Counted from the stretch's first letter, positions 1 through 8,463 are shown. The stretch: DNA of 64,000 bases from Pseudomonas sp. stari2 (GCF_040760005.1 NZ_CP099760.1:5984001-6048000); one strand, 5' to 3'. The notes: generated by a model from the sequence alone, not told the origin. Numbers and translations are program-made.

Positions 1-694
1 GATCACCCCGGCCTCGATCCGCGAAGTCGCCCTCAAGCGCCAGGACATCCACTACCCGAAACCACGCGTAGTGACCCTGACCCAGGCTACCGAAGTCGGC
101 AGCGTCTACACCCCGGAAGAAGTCCGCGCCATCAGCGACACCTGCAAGGAACTGGGCCTGAACCTGCACATGGACGGCGCCCGCTTCTCCAACGCCTGCG
201 CATTCCTCGGCTGCTCGCCGGCGGACCTGACCTGGAAGGCCGGCGTCGACGTACTGTGCTTCGGCGGCACGAAAAATGGCATGGCGGTGGGTGAAGCGAT
301 CCTGTTCTTCAACCACAAACTGGCGGAAGACTTCGACTACCGCTGCAAACAGGCCGGGCAGTTGGCCTCGAAGATGCGTTTCCTGTCGGCCCCGTGGGTC
401 GGCATCCTGGAAAACGACGCCTGGCTCAAATACGCCCGCCACGCCAACCACTGCGCGCAACTTTTGGCAGAACTGGTCAGCGACATCCCGGGCGTGGAAC
501 TGATGTTCCCGGTCCAGGCCAACGGCGTATTCCTGCAACTCTCGGAACCGGCCATCGCCGCCCTGACCGCTCGCGGCTGGCGCTTCTACACCTTCATCGG
601 CAAGGGTGGCGCCCGCTTCATGTGCTCGTGGGACACCGAAGAAGAACGCGTGCGTGAACTGGCCCGCGACATTCGCGAAGTCATGTCGGCCTGA
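1..694 (+). CDS. ltaE: Low-specificity L-threonine aldolase, C-terminal part (5' end outside window)
   Basis: The reading frame is already open at base 2 and runs to TGA at 692-694, so about 230 C-terminal residues are present. This is the PLP-dependent beta-eliminating lyase fold. The motif HMDGARFSNA and the lysine of FGGTKNG (expected PLP Schiff-base lysine) are both visible. The enzyme cleaves L-threonine or allo-threonine to glycine and acetaldehyde in the cytosol. In Pseudomonas this gene lies near the gbc and sarcosine oxidase genes, so it fits the glycine end of betaine catabolism. The first ATG in the visible part (after base 70) is internal and is not the true start. Function is assigned from family motifs and synteny. 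Confidence 0.9.
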   Translation, partial: ITPASIREVALKRQDIHYPKPRVVTLTQATEVGSVYTPEEVRAISDTCKELGLNLHMDGARFSNACAFLGCSPADLTWKAGVDVLCFGGTKNGMAVGEAILFFNHKLAEDFDYRCKQAGQLASKMRFLSAPWVGILENDAWLKYARHANHCAQLLAELVSDIPGVELMFPVQANGVFLQLSEPAIAALTARGWRFYTFIGKGGARFMCSWDTEEERVRELARDIREVMSA

Positions 695-818
695 TCCCCT
701 TCCCGTGGCGCGGGAGCCTGCTCCCCCGCCACCGCTCACCTCTCCCTCCCGTTTCAGCTCCATCGTCTACATTGTCTGTCGAGCCATCGCTCACATAACA
801 ATAAGCAGGAGCTTGCGC

Positions 819-1643
819 ATGTCGCTAAAAGGCAAAACCTTGTTCATCACTGGCGCCAGCCGTGGCATCGGGCGCGAGATTGCGCTGCGGGCTGCACAGG
901 ACGGGGCCAATATCGTGATCGCGGCCAAGAGCGCCGAACCGCACGCCAAGTTGCCCGGCACCATCCACAGCGTCGCCGCTGAAGTCGAAGCGGCGGGGGG
1001 CAAGGCTTTGGCGTTGCAACTGGATGTGCGTGATGAAGACGCGGTGCGTCAGGCGCTGGCCCAGGCCAATGAACATTTCGGCGGGATTGATGCGCTGGTG
1101 AACAACGCCGGGGCGATCAAGCTGACCGGTGTGCAACACATCGAACTCAAACGTTTCGACCTGATGCATCAGATCAACACCCGCGCGGTGTTGCTCTGCA
1201 GCCAAGCGGCCCTGCCCTACCTGAAAAAATCCGCCGGGCACATTCTCAACCTGTCACCGCCGCTGAACCTGGCCAGCAAATGGTTCGCCCAGTACAGCCC
1301 CTACACCGTGACCAAGTACGGCATGAGCATGCTGACGGTGGGCATGAGCGAGGAATTCGCCAACTACGGGATCAGCGTCAATTCGCTGTGGCCGCAGACC
1401 ATGATTGCCACGGCGGCGATCGAGTTTCAGCTGGGCAATCGGGAGTCGTTCAAGCATGCGCGTACGCCGGCGATCATGGCGGATGCGGCGCATGTGATTC
1501 TGAGTAGCAGCGGACGGCGGATTACCGGGCGTCTGTTGATTGATGAGGAGATCTTGCGGGAGAACGGCGTAAGCGATTTCGATCACTATCGATATGAGCC
1601 GGACAGCCACGAAAAACTAATGCCCGATCTGTTTATTGACTGA
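819..1643 (+). CDS. Short-chain dehydrogenase/reductase, HSDL2-like
   Basis: A 274-residue protein starting at the ATG at 819, preceded by AGCAGGAGC. An upstream extension of the frame overlaps the aldolase stop and is not credible. The Rossmann cofactor motif TGASRGIG is near residue 10, NNAG near 90, and the catalytic tyrosine-lysine pair lies in YTVTK near 165. The sequence style (NLSPPLNLASKWF, YGISVNSLWPQTMIAT) is that of the HSDL2/SCP-linked SDR group, which is distinct from FabG. The substrate cannot be read from the sequence; a hydroxyacyl or sterol-like substrate is the family guess. It stands alone between the aldolase and the Hcp module, with no evident operon partner. Confidence 0.85.
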   Translation: MSLKGKTLFITGASRGIGREIALRAAQDGANIVIAAKSAEPHAKLPGTIHSVAAEVEAAGGKALALQLDVRDEDAVRQALAQANEHFGGIDALVNNAGAIKLTGVQHIELKRFDLMHQINTRAVLLCSQAALPYLKKSAGHILNLSPPLNLASKWFAQYSPYTVTKYGMSMLTVGMSEEFANYGISVNSLWPQTMIATAAIEFQLGNRESFKHARTPAIMADAAHVILSSSGRRITGRLLIDEEILRENGVSDFDHYRYEPDSHEKLMPDLFID

Positions 1644-1733
1644 GTAATTTCAGAATCGGACTACGCCAAACCCTACATAAAACAAACAAACCTCGCCATA
1701 GACTGCCGACTCCCATTTCAAGGACTGCAGACT

Positions 1734-2219
1734 ATGGCGAACCCCGGCTACATGACCATCAAGGGTAAAACCCAGGGACTGATATCAGCAGGATGTTCAA
1801 CAGCCGAGTCTGTCGGCAATACCTTTCAGACGGCGCACACCAATGAAATCATGGTGCTGTCCTACAGCCACAACATGGCCAATGCCGGCAACATCAACCA
1901 CCCCACACATGCCCCGGTCATCATTACCAAAAGGCTCGACAAGTCCTCTCCGCTGCTGGCGCAGGCGCTTGCAAACCGAGAAGAAGTCAGCTGCAGGATC
2001 AGCCTCTACCGAACGTCGCCTCAAGGTCAGCAAGAGAAGTTCTATTCCGTCTCCATCGATGGTGCCGTTCTGGTTGATCTCTCCCTTGATTTGCCACACG
2101 CGATCCTGCAAAACGACGCCGAACCTCAAGAGCAACTGGTCCTTCGTTATCGAGAAATCCGTTGGGTCCATCACATCGCCGGCACCACCGGGTATGCCTC
2201 GTGGGGCGAAGAGGATTGA
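1734..2219 (+). CDS. hcp: Hcp-family type VI secretion tube/carrier protein
   Basis: A 161-residue Hcp/TssD-like protein. Its N-terminus MANPGYMTIKGKTQGLISAG and the segment TNEIMVLSYSHN are the hallmark beta-barrel start of Pseudomonas Hcp, and EEVSCRISLYR and VLRYREIRWVHH continue the fold. Hcp hexamers form the inner T6SS tube and can carry effectors in their lumen. AAGGA about nine bases upstream supports the ATG at 1734. No tss/tssC-type structural genes are in the window, so this is an orphan hcp dedicated to the gene that follows. Its TGA overlaps the best start of the downstream effector. The assignment is strong; the role as effector carrier is inferred from gene order. Confidence 0.9.
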   Translation: MANPGYMTIKGKTQGLISAGCSTAESVGNTFQTAHTNEIMVLSYSHNMANAGNINHPTHAPVIITKRLDKSSPLLAQALANREEVSCRISLYRTSPQGQQEKFYSVSIDGAVLVDLSLDLPHAILQNDAEPQEQLVLRYREIRWVHHIAGTTGYASWGEED

Positions 2220-3676
2220 GTTCTCCGCGACATGATCTCTGCGATGTGCAGAGTTCTGCCAATAAACTGCTGGCACAGGCACTGACCACTGGCGCTCGCC
2301 ATCTGGCTTACGGGATGGCGCGCGTGCAGTTCAATCATGGGGTAGCTTACTTCGTCAGGCACATCGTCGAAGATGTTGCCGCCGGACGTTTACCCCCGAA
2401 GCAAGGCCTGTACGCACTTGCACAGGAACAACGAAACCTCCTGAACCAGTCCCGGCTTTTGCTGCAAAACAGGCAGCGAACAATCACTCGCACGGCCAGA
2501 GCCCGACCGCAGTCGATGCTCACGCAGCCCGCAGCGAATCCTGATCCGGAACGACTGCTGCGAGCCGTTCATCTGCAAGACTTGAAAGTCTCGCGCTCGA
2601 ACGTCGCTCCTGTCCCGTCTGCGCGCCCGCTCCCAGACCTGCAGCTTTTTCCCAGCGAGCGCTGGCCCCAGGAGTTGCCGACACCGGAGGAGCCAGGGTT
2701 CTATATCGTGCCCAAAAGCCTGCCCGCCGAGAAACTGCAGGTGCAACTGTTTCCGTCGCCCAACCCGAGCGTCATCGCCAAATTCAAAAGCCTCAATCCG
2801 ATGGAAGCCATAGTGAAAGCCGGAACGCTGATTGTCCTGAGCGACCCGGACAATCAGCAATGCACCTATGAAGAATCATTGCTAATGGAAACGGCACACA
2901 TCGTCAGCATGGCGCTGGCGCCGTTGACGATGGAAGAAGCTGATTTCATGGCGCAACACCACGGCGTTATTCAGAGTGCACTTTCAGTTGAATCGAAAGT
3001 GATAGGCGTCACCACGGCCATGGCGGCCAATTATCTGGATGGAATAAAAAACGCGCTTCAAGAAATCGAAAACTTGCATACCAAAACCCTCGGCGCGAAT
3101 GGCAGCCTGAACTCAAAAGCGTTTAAAAAACAACGTACACAGCTGCTTAACAAGCTGGATAACCGACTCACCAACTTCACCAAAATAACCATTGGCCTGC
3201 CTGATCACCCGAACCTCAAAGCAGCCCTCGGCATTGATCATCCGCACCTAGTGCATCGATGGAAAAAGGCTGGCGGTATCGGCCAGAACCCGGGATATGC
3301 CACTCATATTCAAGCCGTCACCAAGGCATCGCGATATGTCAAATATGGCGGTTGGATTGGCACCGCTGTGGGAGGTAGCGCATCGGCAGTGAGGGTCCAG
3401 GATGTTTGCGCAAATGGCAGCATCGAAGCGTGTGAAAAGGTGAAGTTCACGGAGACCGGAAGCTTTTTGGGTGGAGTGGGTGCAGGAATAGTAGCCGGCG
3501 CGCTCGTGAGCTTAACGGCCTCAACGATCTGTGTAGGAGTTGGTCTCCCGACTGGCGGGCTCGGTACTGCCCTTTGTGCTGCTCTATTGGCAGGAGTCGG
3601 AAATTACGCCGGCGGGACTTTGGGCGAAAAAGGCGGCGAGCAGGTCGCGGAGAAAGTATACGAGGCTGCTAAATGA
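2216..3676 (+). CDS. Putative Hcp-linked T6SS effector with C-terminal glycine-zipper membrane hairpin
   Basis: About 486 residues if it starts at TTG 2216, which overlaps the hcp stop as TTGA. GTG at 2246 is the main alternative, and the first in-frame ATG after hcp (2315) would truncate a helical stretch. There is no signal peptide. A basic N-terminal third is followed by a LysM-like segment around residues 160-235 (GFYIVPKSLP, SLNPMEAIVKAGTLIVLSDP). A charged helical region follows, then two glycine-rich hydrophobic segments near 416-444 and 447-470 (LGGVGAGIVAGALV, LGTALCAALLAGVGNYAGG). Such hairpins occur in membrane-permeabilising toxins. The stop overlaps the start of the next gene (ATGA), as in effector-immunity pairs. 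I infer a pore-forming anti-bacterial effector; no enzymatic motif is visible. Confidence 0.6.
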   Translation: MSSPRHDLCDVQSSANKLLAQALTTGARHLAYGMARVQFNHGVAYFVRHIVEDVAAGRLPPKQGLYALAQEQRNLLNQSRLLLQNRQRTITRTARARPQSMLTQPAANPDPERLLRAVHLQDLKVSRSNVAPVPSARPLPDLQLFPSERWPQELPTPEEPGFYIVPKSLPAEKLQVQLFPSPNPSVIAKFKSLNPMEAIVKAGTLIVLSDPDNQQCTYEESLLMETAHIVSMALAPLTMEEADFMAQHHGVIQSALSVESKVIGVTTAMAANYLDGIKNALQEIENLHTKTLGANGSLNSKAFKKQRTQLLNKLDNRLTNFTKITIGLPDHPNLKAALGIDHPHLVHRWKKAGGIGQNPGYATHIQAVTKASRYVKYGGWIGTAVGGSASAVRVQDVCANGSIEACEKVKFTETGSFLGGVGAGIVAGALVSLTASTICVGVGLPTGGLGTALCAALLAGVGNYAGGTLGEKGGEQVAEKVYEAAK

Positions 3677-4437
3677 TTATTTGCATTACAGAGAAAATAT
3701 TGTTGTTGATCGGCATTGTAGATTTCATCGGTATATTTACGCTGATAGGCGTGATGTTGTATGTCGCCAAAACAAAAACCGAAACCATATTAAGCCACCT
3801 AACAAACAGTTCAATTTCGAGCAAAATAACAATGCTTTGGCACGGAGGACCTTGGGGCAGAATTTACATGATGGGAGAAGTGTTCGCCATCATGAGAAGC
3901 CCTGCGATTTATATTCATACCGGAAAGCTTTGCGCGAAAGACTTTGAAAACTTCCCACAAAAACTTAGAAAAAAATTAATCACCTTATACAGACTCGTTT
4001 TTATTTTTTTCGCAATCATGATGTGCCTAGGGTTAGTCGCATATATAGAAGATATGCAAGACATCGCAATAAACCCAATAGTGATTATGGCAATGGTGAG
4101 TCTCACAGGTCTGTTATTAGTAAATGGAATTTTGCTTTATGTCGCCAAAAGAAGACTGGAAGTAATCCTTACCAGCCTTAAACGAAGCTCGATCACCTCG
4201 TCTCTGTTCATGCTATGGCAAGCGGGCTTGGGGGGGCGAATTTATATGTTGGGAGAGATTTTTGGCATCCTCAAAAACCCTTCACGGTATATTTCCCAAG
4301 GCAAAGTAAGCGCAAGAGACGTTAAGAATTTCCCACCGAAACTCAAACGCGACTTGCTTAAACTGAATAAATACCAGCAAATATTTGGCTTTACGTTCGC
4401 GGGCTTTGGCTTGCTCGCCATGTCTGGACTGATTTGA
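3673..4437 (+). CDS. Duplicated membrane protein, likely immunity protein for the upstream effector
   Basis: A 254-residue, lysine- and isoleucine-rich protein encoded by DNA clearly lower in GC than its neighbours. The ATG at 3673 overlaps the effector stop, and a GAGG inside the effector gene lies seven bases upstream, so translation is likely coupled. It consists of two copies of a unit of about 120 residues. Unit 1 has YVAKTKTETIL, MLWHGGPWGRIYMMGE and FENFPQKLRKKL. Unit 2 has YVAKRRLEVIL, MLWQAGLGGRIYMLGE and VKNFPPKLKRDL. Each unit has flanking hydrophobic helices (four or so in total), which suggests an inner-membrane protein. Membrane-located immunity fits a membrane-targeting effector. 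Function is inferred from context; I recognise no named family. Confidence 0.6.
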   Translation: MIICITEKILLLIGIVDFIGIFTLIGVMLYVAKTKTETILSHLTNSSISSKITMLWHGGPWGRIYMMGEVFAIMRSPAIYIHTGKLCAKDFENFPQKLRKKLITLYRLVFIFFAIMMCLGLVAYIEDMQDIAINPIVIMAMVSLTGLLLVNGILLYVAKRRLEVILTSLKRSSITSSLFMLWQAGLGGRIYMLGEIFGILKNPSRYISQGKVSARDVKNFPPKLKRDLLKLNKYQQIFGFTFAGFGLLAMSGLI

Positions 4438-4451
4438 AATCGCATTTTCCA

Positions 4452-4478
4452 GGCGATTTCCTCAATGAGGAGATCGCC
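4452..4478. terminator. Hairpin between immunity gene and convergent gbcB
   Basis: A 12-bp stem (GGCGATTTCCTC / GAGGAGATCGCC, one G-U pair) closes on the three-base loop AAT. It sits between the ends of two convergent genes. No strong T-tract follows on either strand, so intrinsic termination is only likely. Confidence 0.45.
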
Positions 4479-4494
4479 CTAGATGCAAACCTAC

Positions 4495-5595
4495 TTAAAA
4501 CTCGATCCGAACATCCCCCTTCGGCACGCTGCAGCAAGAAAGAATGTACCCCTCCGCCTCGTCGTCCTCGGTAATCCCGCCGTTGTGATCCATCTCCACC
4601 TCGCCCCCGAGTTTGAGCACCTTGCATGTCCCGCAGATCCCCATGCCGCAGGCTTTCGGGATCATCAGGCCGACCTTCGCCGCCGCCGCATGCACGGTCT
4701 CGCCCGGAGCCACGCGGATGCTCTTGTCCGAAGAGGTGAATTCCACCAGGTGCAGATCCGCCGCCGGGATTTCCGGTGCTTCGGCGGCCTGTTCGGCCTG
4801 TTCCACTGCATCGGCGCGGGCTTCCGGCGGTGTGGCGCCGAAGGATTCCTCGTGGTAGCGCTTCATGTCGTAGCCGGCGTTTTCCAGCAGGCGCTTGACC
4901 GCCGTCATGTAAGGCGTCGGGCCGCAGCAGAAGACTTCGCGCTCGAGGAAGTCCGGCACCATCAGTTCCAGCATCTTGTGGTTGAGGTAGCCACGATAGC
5001 CGGCCCACGGCTCGCCCAGCCCATGCTTCTCGCAGATCAGGTGCAGACTGAAGTTGTCGATCCGCGACGCCATGTGTTCCAGCTCGCGGTGGTAAATGAT
5101 GTCCTTCGGTGAGCGGGCGCTGTGGATGAACGTCATGTCGACGTTGCCGTTGGTGTCGTAGAACCAGCGCGCCATGGACATCACCGGGGTGATGCCGACA
5201 CCGCCGCTGAGGTACAGCACTTTCGGGCTCGGGAAGTCGATGGCGTTGAACAGCCCGACCGGGCCGTGCACCGCCAGCTCCTGACCTTCATGCAGGGTGT
5301 CATGCAGCCAGTTGGACACCTTGCCCCCCGGCACGCGCTTGATGGTCACCGAAAAGCTGTACGGCACCGACGGCGAGCTGGAGATGGTGTACGAACGCAT
5401 GATCGGCTGGCCTTCGATTTCCAGCTCCAGGGTCACGAACTGCCCGGGCTTGAAGAAGAACAGGATCGGCTGGTCGGCCATGAAGCAGAAGGTGCGCACA
5501 TCCCAGGTTTCCTGGATGACTTTGACGCAACGGACGATGTGTCGGCCATTGGCCCAGGTCTGGGTGGTGACCGGATTCAGGAAGCTGTTCGACAT
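4495..5595 (-). CDS. gbcB: Glycine betaine monooxygenase, ferredoxin reductase subunit
   Basis: A 366-residue reductase that passes electrons from NAD(P)H to the Rieske oxygenase GbcA for demethylation of glycine betaine to dimethylglycine. The FAD-binding motif RSYTISSSP is near residue 70 and the NAD-binding signature GGVGITPVMSMARWFY near 130. A C-terminal plant-type 2Fe-2S domain carries the cysteines of KACGMGICGTCKVLK plus a final LSCC. The start is the ATG at 5595, with GGAG six bases upstream; the GTG four codons earlier lies inside that ribosome site. It is divergent from gbcA across a 281-bp gap holding a likely GbdR site. Identification is firm from domain order and synteny. Confidence 0.93.
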   Translation of the reverse strand: MSNSFLNPVTTQTWANGRHIVRCVKVIQETWDVRTFCFMADQPILFFFKPGQFVTLELEIEGQPIMRSYTISSSPSVPYSFSVTIKRVPGGKVSNWLHDTLHEGQELAVHGPVGLFNAIDFPSPKVLYLSGGVGITPVMSMARWFYDTNGNVDMTFIHSARSPKDIIYHRELEHMASRIDNFSLHLICEKHGLGEPWAGYRGYLNHKMLELMVPDFLEREVFCCGPTPYMTAVKRLLENAGYDMKRYHEESFGATPPEARADAVEQAEQAAEAPEIPAADLHLVEFTSSDKSIRVAPGETVHAAAAKVGLMIPKACGMGICGTCKVLKLGGEVEMDHNGGITEDDEAEGYILSCCSVPKGDVRIEF

Positions 5596-5670
5596 GCTGT
5601 TCTCCACGGCCGACTGTCGGCCTTCATGTGGCGATTCTGCGTATAGCGCGAACGGCCCGTTTACCTATCC

Positions 5671-5700
5671 GCGACATTCACATACTTATCGCGACCAGCC
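5671..5700. promoter_or_regulatory. Likely GbdR site between gbcB and gbcA
   Basis: Two direct GCGAC half-sites start at 5671 and 5691, 20 bp apart. The second reads GCGACCAGCC, identical to the core upstream of the dgc operon and one base different from the core upstream of cbcX. The site is 76-96 bp above the gbcB ATG and about 180 bp above gbcA. Two-turn direct repeats suit an AraC-family activator. GbdR is known to activate gbcA and gbcB in P. aeruginosa; its binding at this exact place is my inference. Confidence 0.6.
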
Positions 5701-5876
5701 CCCAACCACCGGGGGTTGCGCGTCGGGAACAGATTGCACCATGTCGCCCATGGATAAGGTTCCGGGCAGCGCCGGCCCCACACTCGCCCTCAACACAAAC
5801 GGTTTCTTTACACCTTGCGCTGCAACCCTGATCAGCCACTTTCGCGGCCACGCAGATGGCCTTGAGGAATTCATCG

Positions 5877-7169
5877 ATGGACACCGCAAAAATCAGCCTG
5901 GGCGACCCGCTGGAACCCGCACGCAAGGCCACCGCACAAATGCTGCAGGAACGCGAGCGCACCTTCTCGCTGCCGCAACCGTTCTACAGCGACGAGCGCC
6001 TGTTCGATATCGACATGCAGGAGATCTTCCAGAAAGAGTGGTTGATCGCCGGCATGACCTGCGAGATCCCGGCCAAGGGCAACTACCTGACGCTGCAGAT
6101 CGGCAAGAACCCGATCATCGTGATCCGCGGCGCCGAAGGCGTGGTACACGCATTCCACAACGTCTGCCGCCACCGTGGCTCGCGCCTGTGCACCAGCGAC
6201 AAGGGCAAGGTCGCCAAGCTGGTCTGCCACTACCACCAGTGGACGTATGAGCTGGACGGTCGCCTGCTGTTCGCCGGCACCGAGATGGGCGCCGACTTCG
6301 ACATGAACCAGTACGGCCTCAAACCGGTGAACGTGAAGACCGCCGGCGGCTACATCTTCATCAGCCTGGCCGAGAATCCGCCGGCCATCGATGACTTCCT
6401 GTCGACCCTGAACCACTACATGGAACCGTATGACATGGAAAACACCAAGGTGGCGGTGCAAACCACCTTGATGGAAAAGGCCAACTGGAAACTGGTGCTG
6501 GAAAACAACCGCGAGTGCTACCACTGCAACGGTTCGCACCCGGAATTGCTGAAAACCCTGCTGGAGTGGGACGACGTCACCGACCCGCGTGCCGACCAGG
6601 CGTTCAAGGACCACGTCGCCGCGTCTGCTGCCGCGTGGGAAGCCGAAAAGATCCCTTATGCCCACGCCAGTTTCGGCCTGCGTAACCGTATCGTGCGCAT
6701 GCCGCTCCTCAAAGGCACCGTGTCGATGACCATGGACGGCAAACAGGGCTGCGCCAAACTGATGGGCCGGATCAAGAACCCGGACCTGGGCTCGATGCGC
6801 ATCCTGCACCTGCCGCACTCGTGGAACCACTGCATGGGCGACCACATCATCGTGTTCACCGTGTGGCCGATCAGCGCCCAGGAAACCATGGTCACCACCA
6901 AGTGGCTGGTGCACAAGGATGCCGTGGAAGGCGTGGATTACGACGTCGAGCGCATGCGCAAAGTGTGGGACGCGACCAACGATCAGGACCGCCGCCTGGC
7001 CGAAGAAAACCAGCGCGGGATCAACTCCACCGCGTACCAGCCGGGGCCGTATTCCAAGACTTATGAGTTCGGCGTGGTCAATTTCGTCGACTGGTACAGC
7101 GAGCGCATGCTGAGCAACCTCGGTGCCGAGCCTGCGCCTTACCTCAAGGGTGTTCCGGTTCAGGGCTGA
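5877..7169 (+). CDS. gbcA: Glycine betaine monooxygenase, Rieske oxygenase subunit
   Basis: A 430-residue Rieske non-haem iron oxygenase that removes the first methyl of glycine betaine, giving dimethylglycine and formaldehyde. The Rieske ligands are visible as CRHRGSRLC and CHYHQWTYELDG near residues 95-125. Part of the mononuclear iron site is in NNRECYHCNGSHPELL near 210-225. The start is the ATG at 5877 (MDTAKISLGDP), with GAGGA nine bases upstream; an in-frame ATG 21 bases earlier lacks support. It is divergent from its reductase gbcB and is followed by a strong palindromic hairpin. Length and motifs match Pseudomonas GbcA closely. Confidence 0.95.
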   Translation: MDTAKISLGDPLEPARKATAQMLQERERTFSLPQPFYSDERLFDIDMQEIFQKEWLIAGMTCEIPAKGNYLTLQIGKNPIIVIRGAEGVVHAFHNVCRHRGSRLCTSDKGKVAKLVCHYHQWTYELDGRLLFAGTEMGADFDMNQYGLKPVNVKTAGGYIFISLAENPPAIDDFLSTLNHYMEPYDMENTKVAVQTTLMEKANWKLVLENNRECYHCNGSHPELLKTLLEWDDVTDPRADQAFKDHVAASAAAWEAEKIPYAHASFGLRNRIVRMPLLKGTVSMTMDGKQGCAKLMGRIKNPDLGSMRILHLPHSWNHCMGDHIIVFTVWPISAQETMVTTKWLVHKDAVEGVDYDVERMRKVWDATNDQDRRLAEENQRGINSTAYQPGPYSKTYEFGVVNFVDWYSERMLSNLGAEPAPYLKGVPVQG

Positions 7170-7178
7170 TTCGCGTCA

Positions 7179-7213
7179 TTGATCGTTCCCGCGTCCTGCG
7201 CGGGAACGATCAA
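7179..7213. terminator. Palindromic hairpin after gbcA (GATCGTTCCC family)
   Basis: A perfect 15-bp inverted repeat around the loop TCCT, lying between the convergent ends of gbcA and the phosphoesterase gene. Its core GATCGTTCCC/GGGAACGATC recurs at 44488 and 47449, so it is also a dispersed palindromic repeat. There is no T-tract. Confidence 0.55.
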
Positions 7214-7218
7214 ACGGA

Positions 7219-8463
7219 TCACTTCGATTTCCACCTCACAGACCCATCCTCCCCGATAAACTCTTCGAAAATATCTTCCCCCACCAACCTGATCTTCGCG
7301 TAGCCGTTCAACACCCGCAGCGGATAGTCCGGATCCTTCGCATCCTGCGTCTCGGAAAACAATATCCGTGAATGCCCGTTCAGTTCGCTGGTGGTGCCGT
7401 AGGGAATCGCTCCGTGCCCGGCACAGCGCGCATGCAATCCACCCTGTGGCGCATAGACGATGCCGTTGTGCAGATGCCCCCAATACCAGTAATCCGGCTC
7501 GCGCCCCAGTGCATCGCATACGGGTTGATACAGCGCGGTCTTGTTGTGTCCGGTGATATCGAAGCCCTGATGGTGGCTGAGCACCATCAGTTTCTTGCGT
7601 TTGGGTAAGCCCTTCATCCAGGCGATTTGCGGTTCGTTCAGCGTGCCGTCCATGTACAGGTTCATCACGTCCGAAGCATAGGCCGTGTCCAGCCCGACAA
7701 TCAGCCAGTCGTCATTGATCAGGGCAAAGTAGCTGGTGCCCTGCTGCCCCGGAAAACGCGCGGCCAGTTCTTTGAAATAACCGTGGGCGCCGCTGTACAT
7801 CTCGTGGTTGGAATTGAGGGTGAACGAGCCGTGGCTGCCCATCGGCCAACCCGCCATGTCGGTGTCTTCCTGGGAATGGGTACCGGCGTAATAAACGTCC
7901 CCCAGGTGAATGGTGAAATCGGCATTGGCCAGTTGCATCTGGTTGGCCACCGACACCGCCGGCGCGTGGCTGTTGAACGGCCCGGTGCCCCAGTCGCCGG
8001 CAATCGCCAACGTTACTTCGCGCTCCATTGTCACCAGCGCCGGATCGGTGCCGAAGGTCGCGTGATGGCGCAGGTTTTCGATCCACTTGAGCAGCGCCTC
8101 GCTCCACAGCAGATCCAGCAGTTCCCACTTGCGGCAGCCGAACAGTGTGCCGTCCTTGAGTACTTTGGTTTGCAGTTGATCGGGCGATTGCGGCAACGGC
8201 GTCGCGTTACCGATGCGCAGGATCGACAAGCCGTGGGACAACTCCCACGGCACGGCCGGCTCGTCATCCGGCAACTCTCCGTGCTTGAGCACGTACTGCG
8301 CCTGATCGTGACCGCGCTGGAGCAGCTTGATGATGGCCTGGAACTCCTCGGGCTCCAGTTCACTGATGAGCTTCATCCAGGCCATTTCGATGCGCGTGAG
8401 CAAACCGTGCAAGCGTACTTTGACCTTGTCGTATTCATGCTTCAGATGACCGACCGCTGACAT
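7219..8463 (-). CDS. Calcineurin-like metallophosphoesterase
   Basis: A 414-residue protein. The first 130 residues are helical and charged with no clear domain. The metallophosphoesterase core then shows its ordered metal ligands: GDWGTG near 155, GDVYYAG near 190, NSNHEM (the usual GNHE with the glycine replaced) near 220, LSHHQGF near 310 and GHLHNG near 345. There is no signal peptide, so it is probably cytosolic. It is the last gene of a minus-strand cluster with the cytochrome (25 bp away) and the GMC fusion, and probably works with them. The substrate cannot be deduced; hydrolysis of a phosphoester is all the motifs support. Confidence 0.8.
   Translation of the reverse strand: MSAVGHLKHEYDKVKVRLHGLLTRIEMAWMKLISELEPEEFQAIIKLLQRGHDQAQYVLKHGELPDDEPAVPWELSHGLSILRIGNATPLPQSPDQLQTKVLKDGTLFGCRKWELLDLLWSEALLKWIENLRHHATFGTDPALVTMEREVTLAIAGDWGTGPFNSHAPAVSVANQMQLANADFTIHLGDVYYAGTHSQEDTDMAGWPMGSHGSFTLNSNHEMYSGAHGYFKELAARFPGQQGTSYFALINDDWLIVGLDTAYASDVMNLYMDGTLNEPQIAWMKGLPKRKKLMVLSHHQGFDITGHNKTALYQPVCDALGREPDYWYWGHLHNGIVYAPQGGLHARCAGHGAIPYGTTSELNGHSRILFSETQDAKDPDYPLRVLNGYAKIRLVGEDIFEEFIGEDGSVRWKSK

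Noticed and set aside
2232-2285. Short ATG frame just after hcp (MISAMCRVL...)
   Set aside because: It stops after 17 codons and is not in the effector frame; no sign that it is a separate gene.
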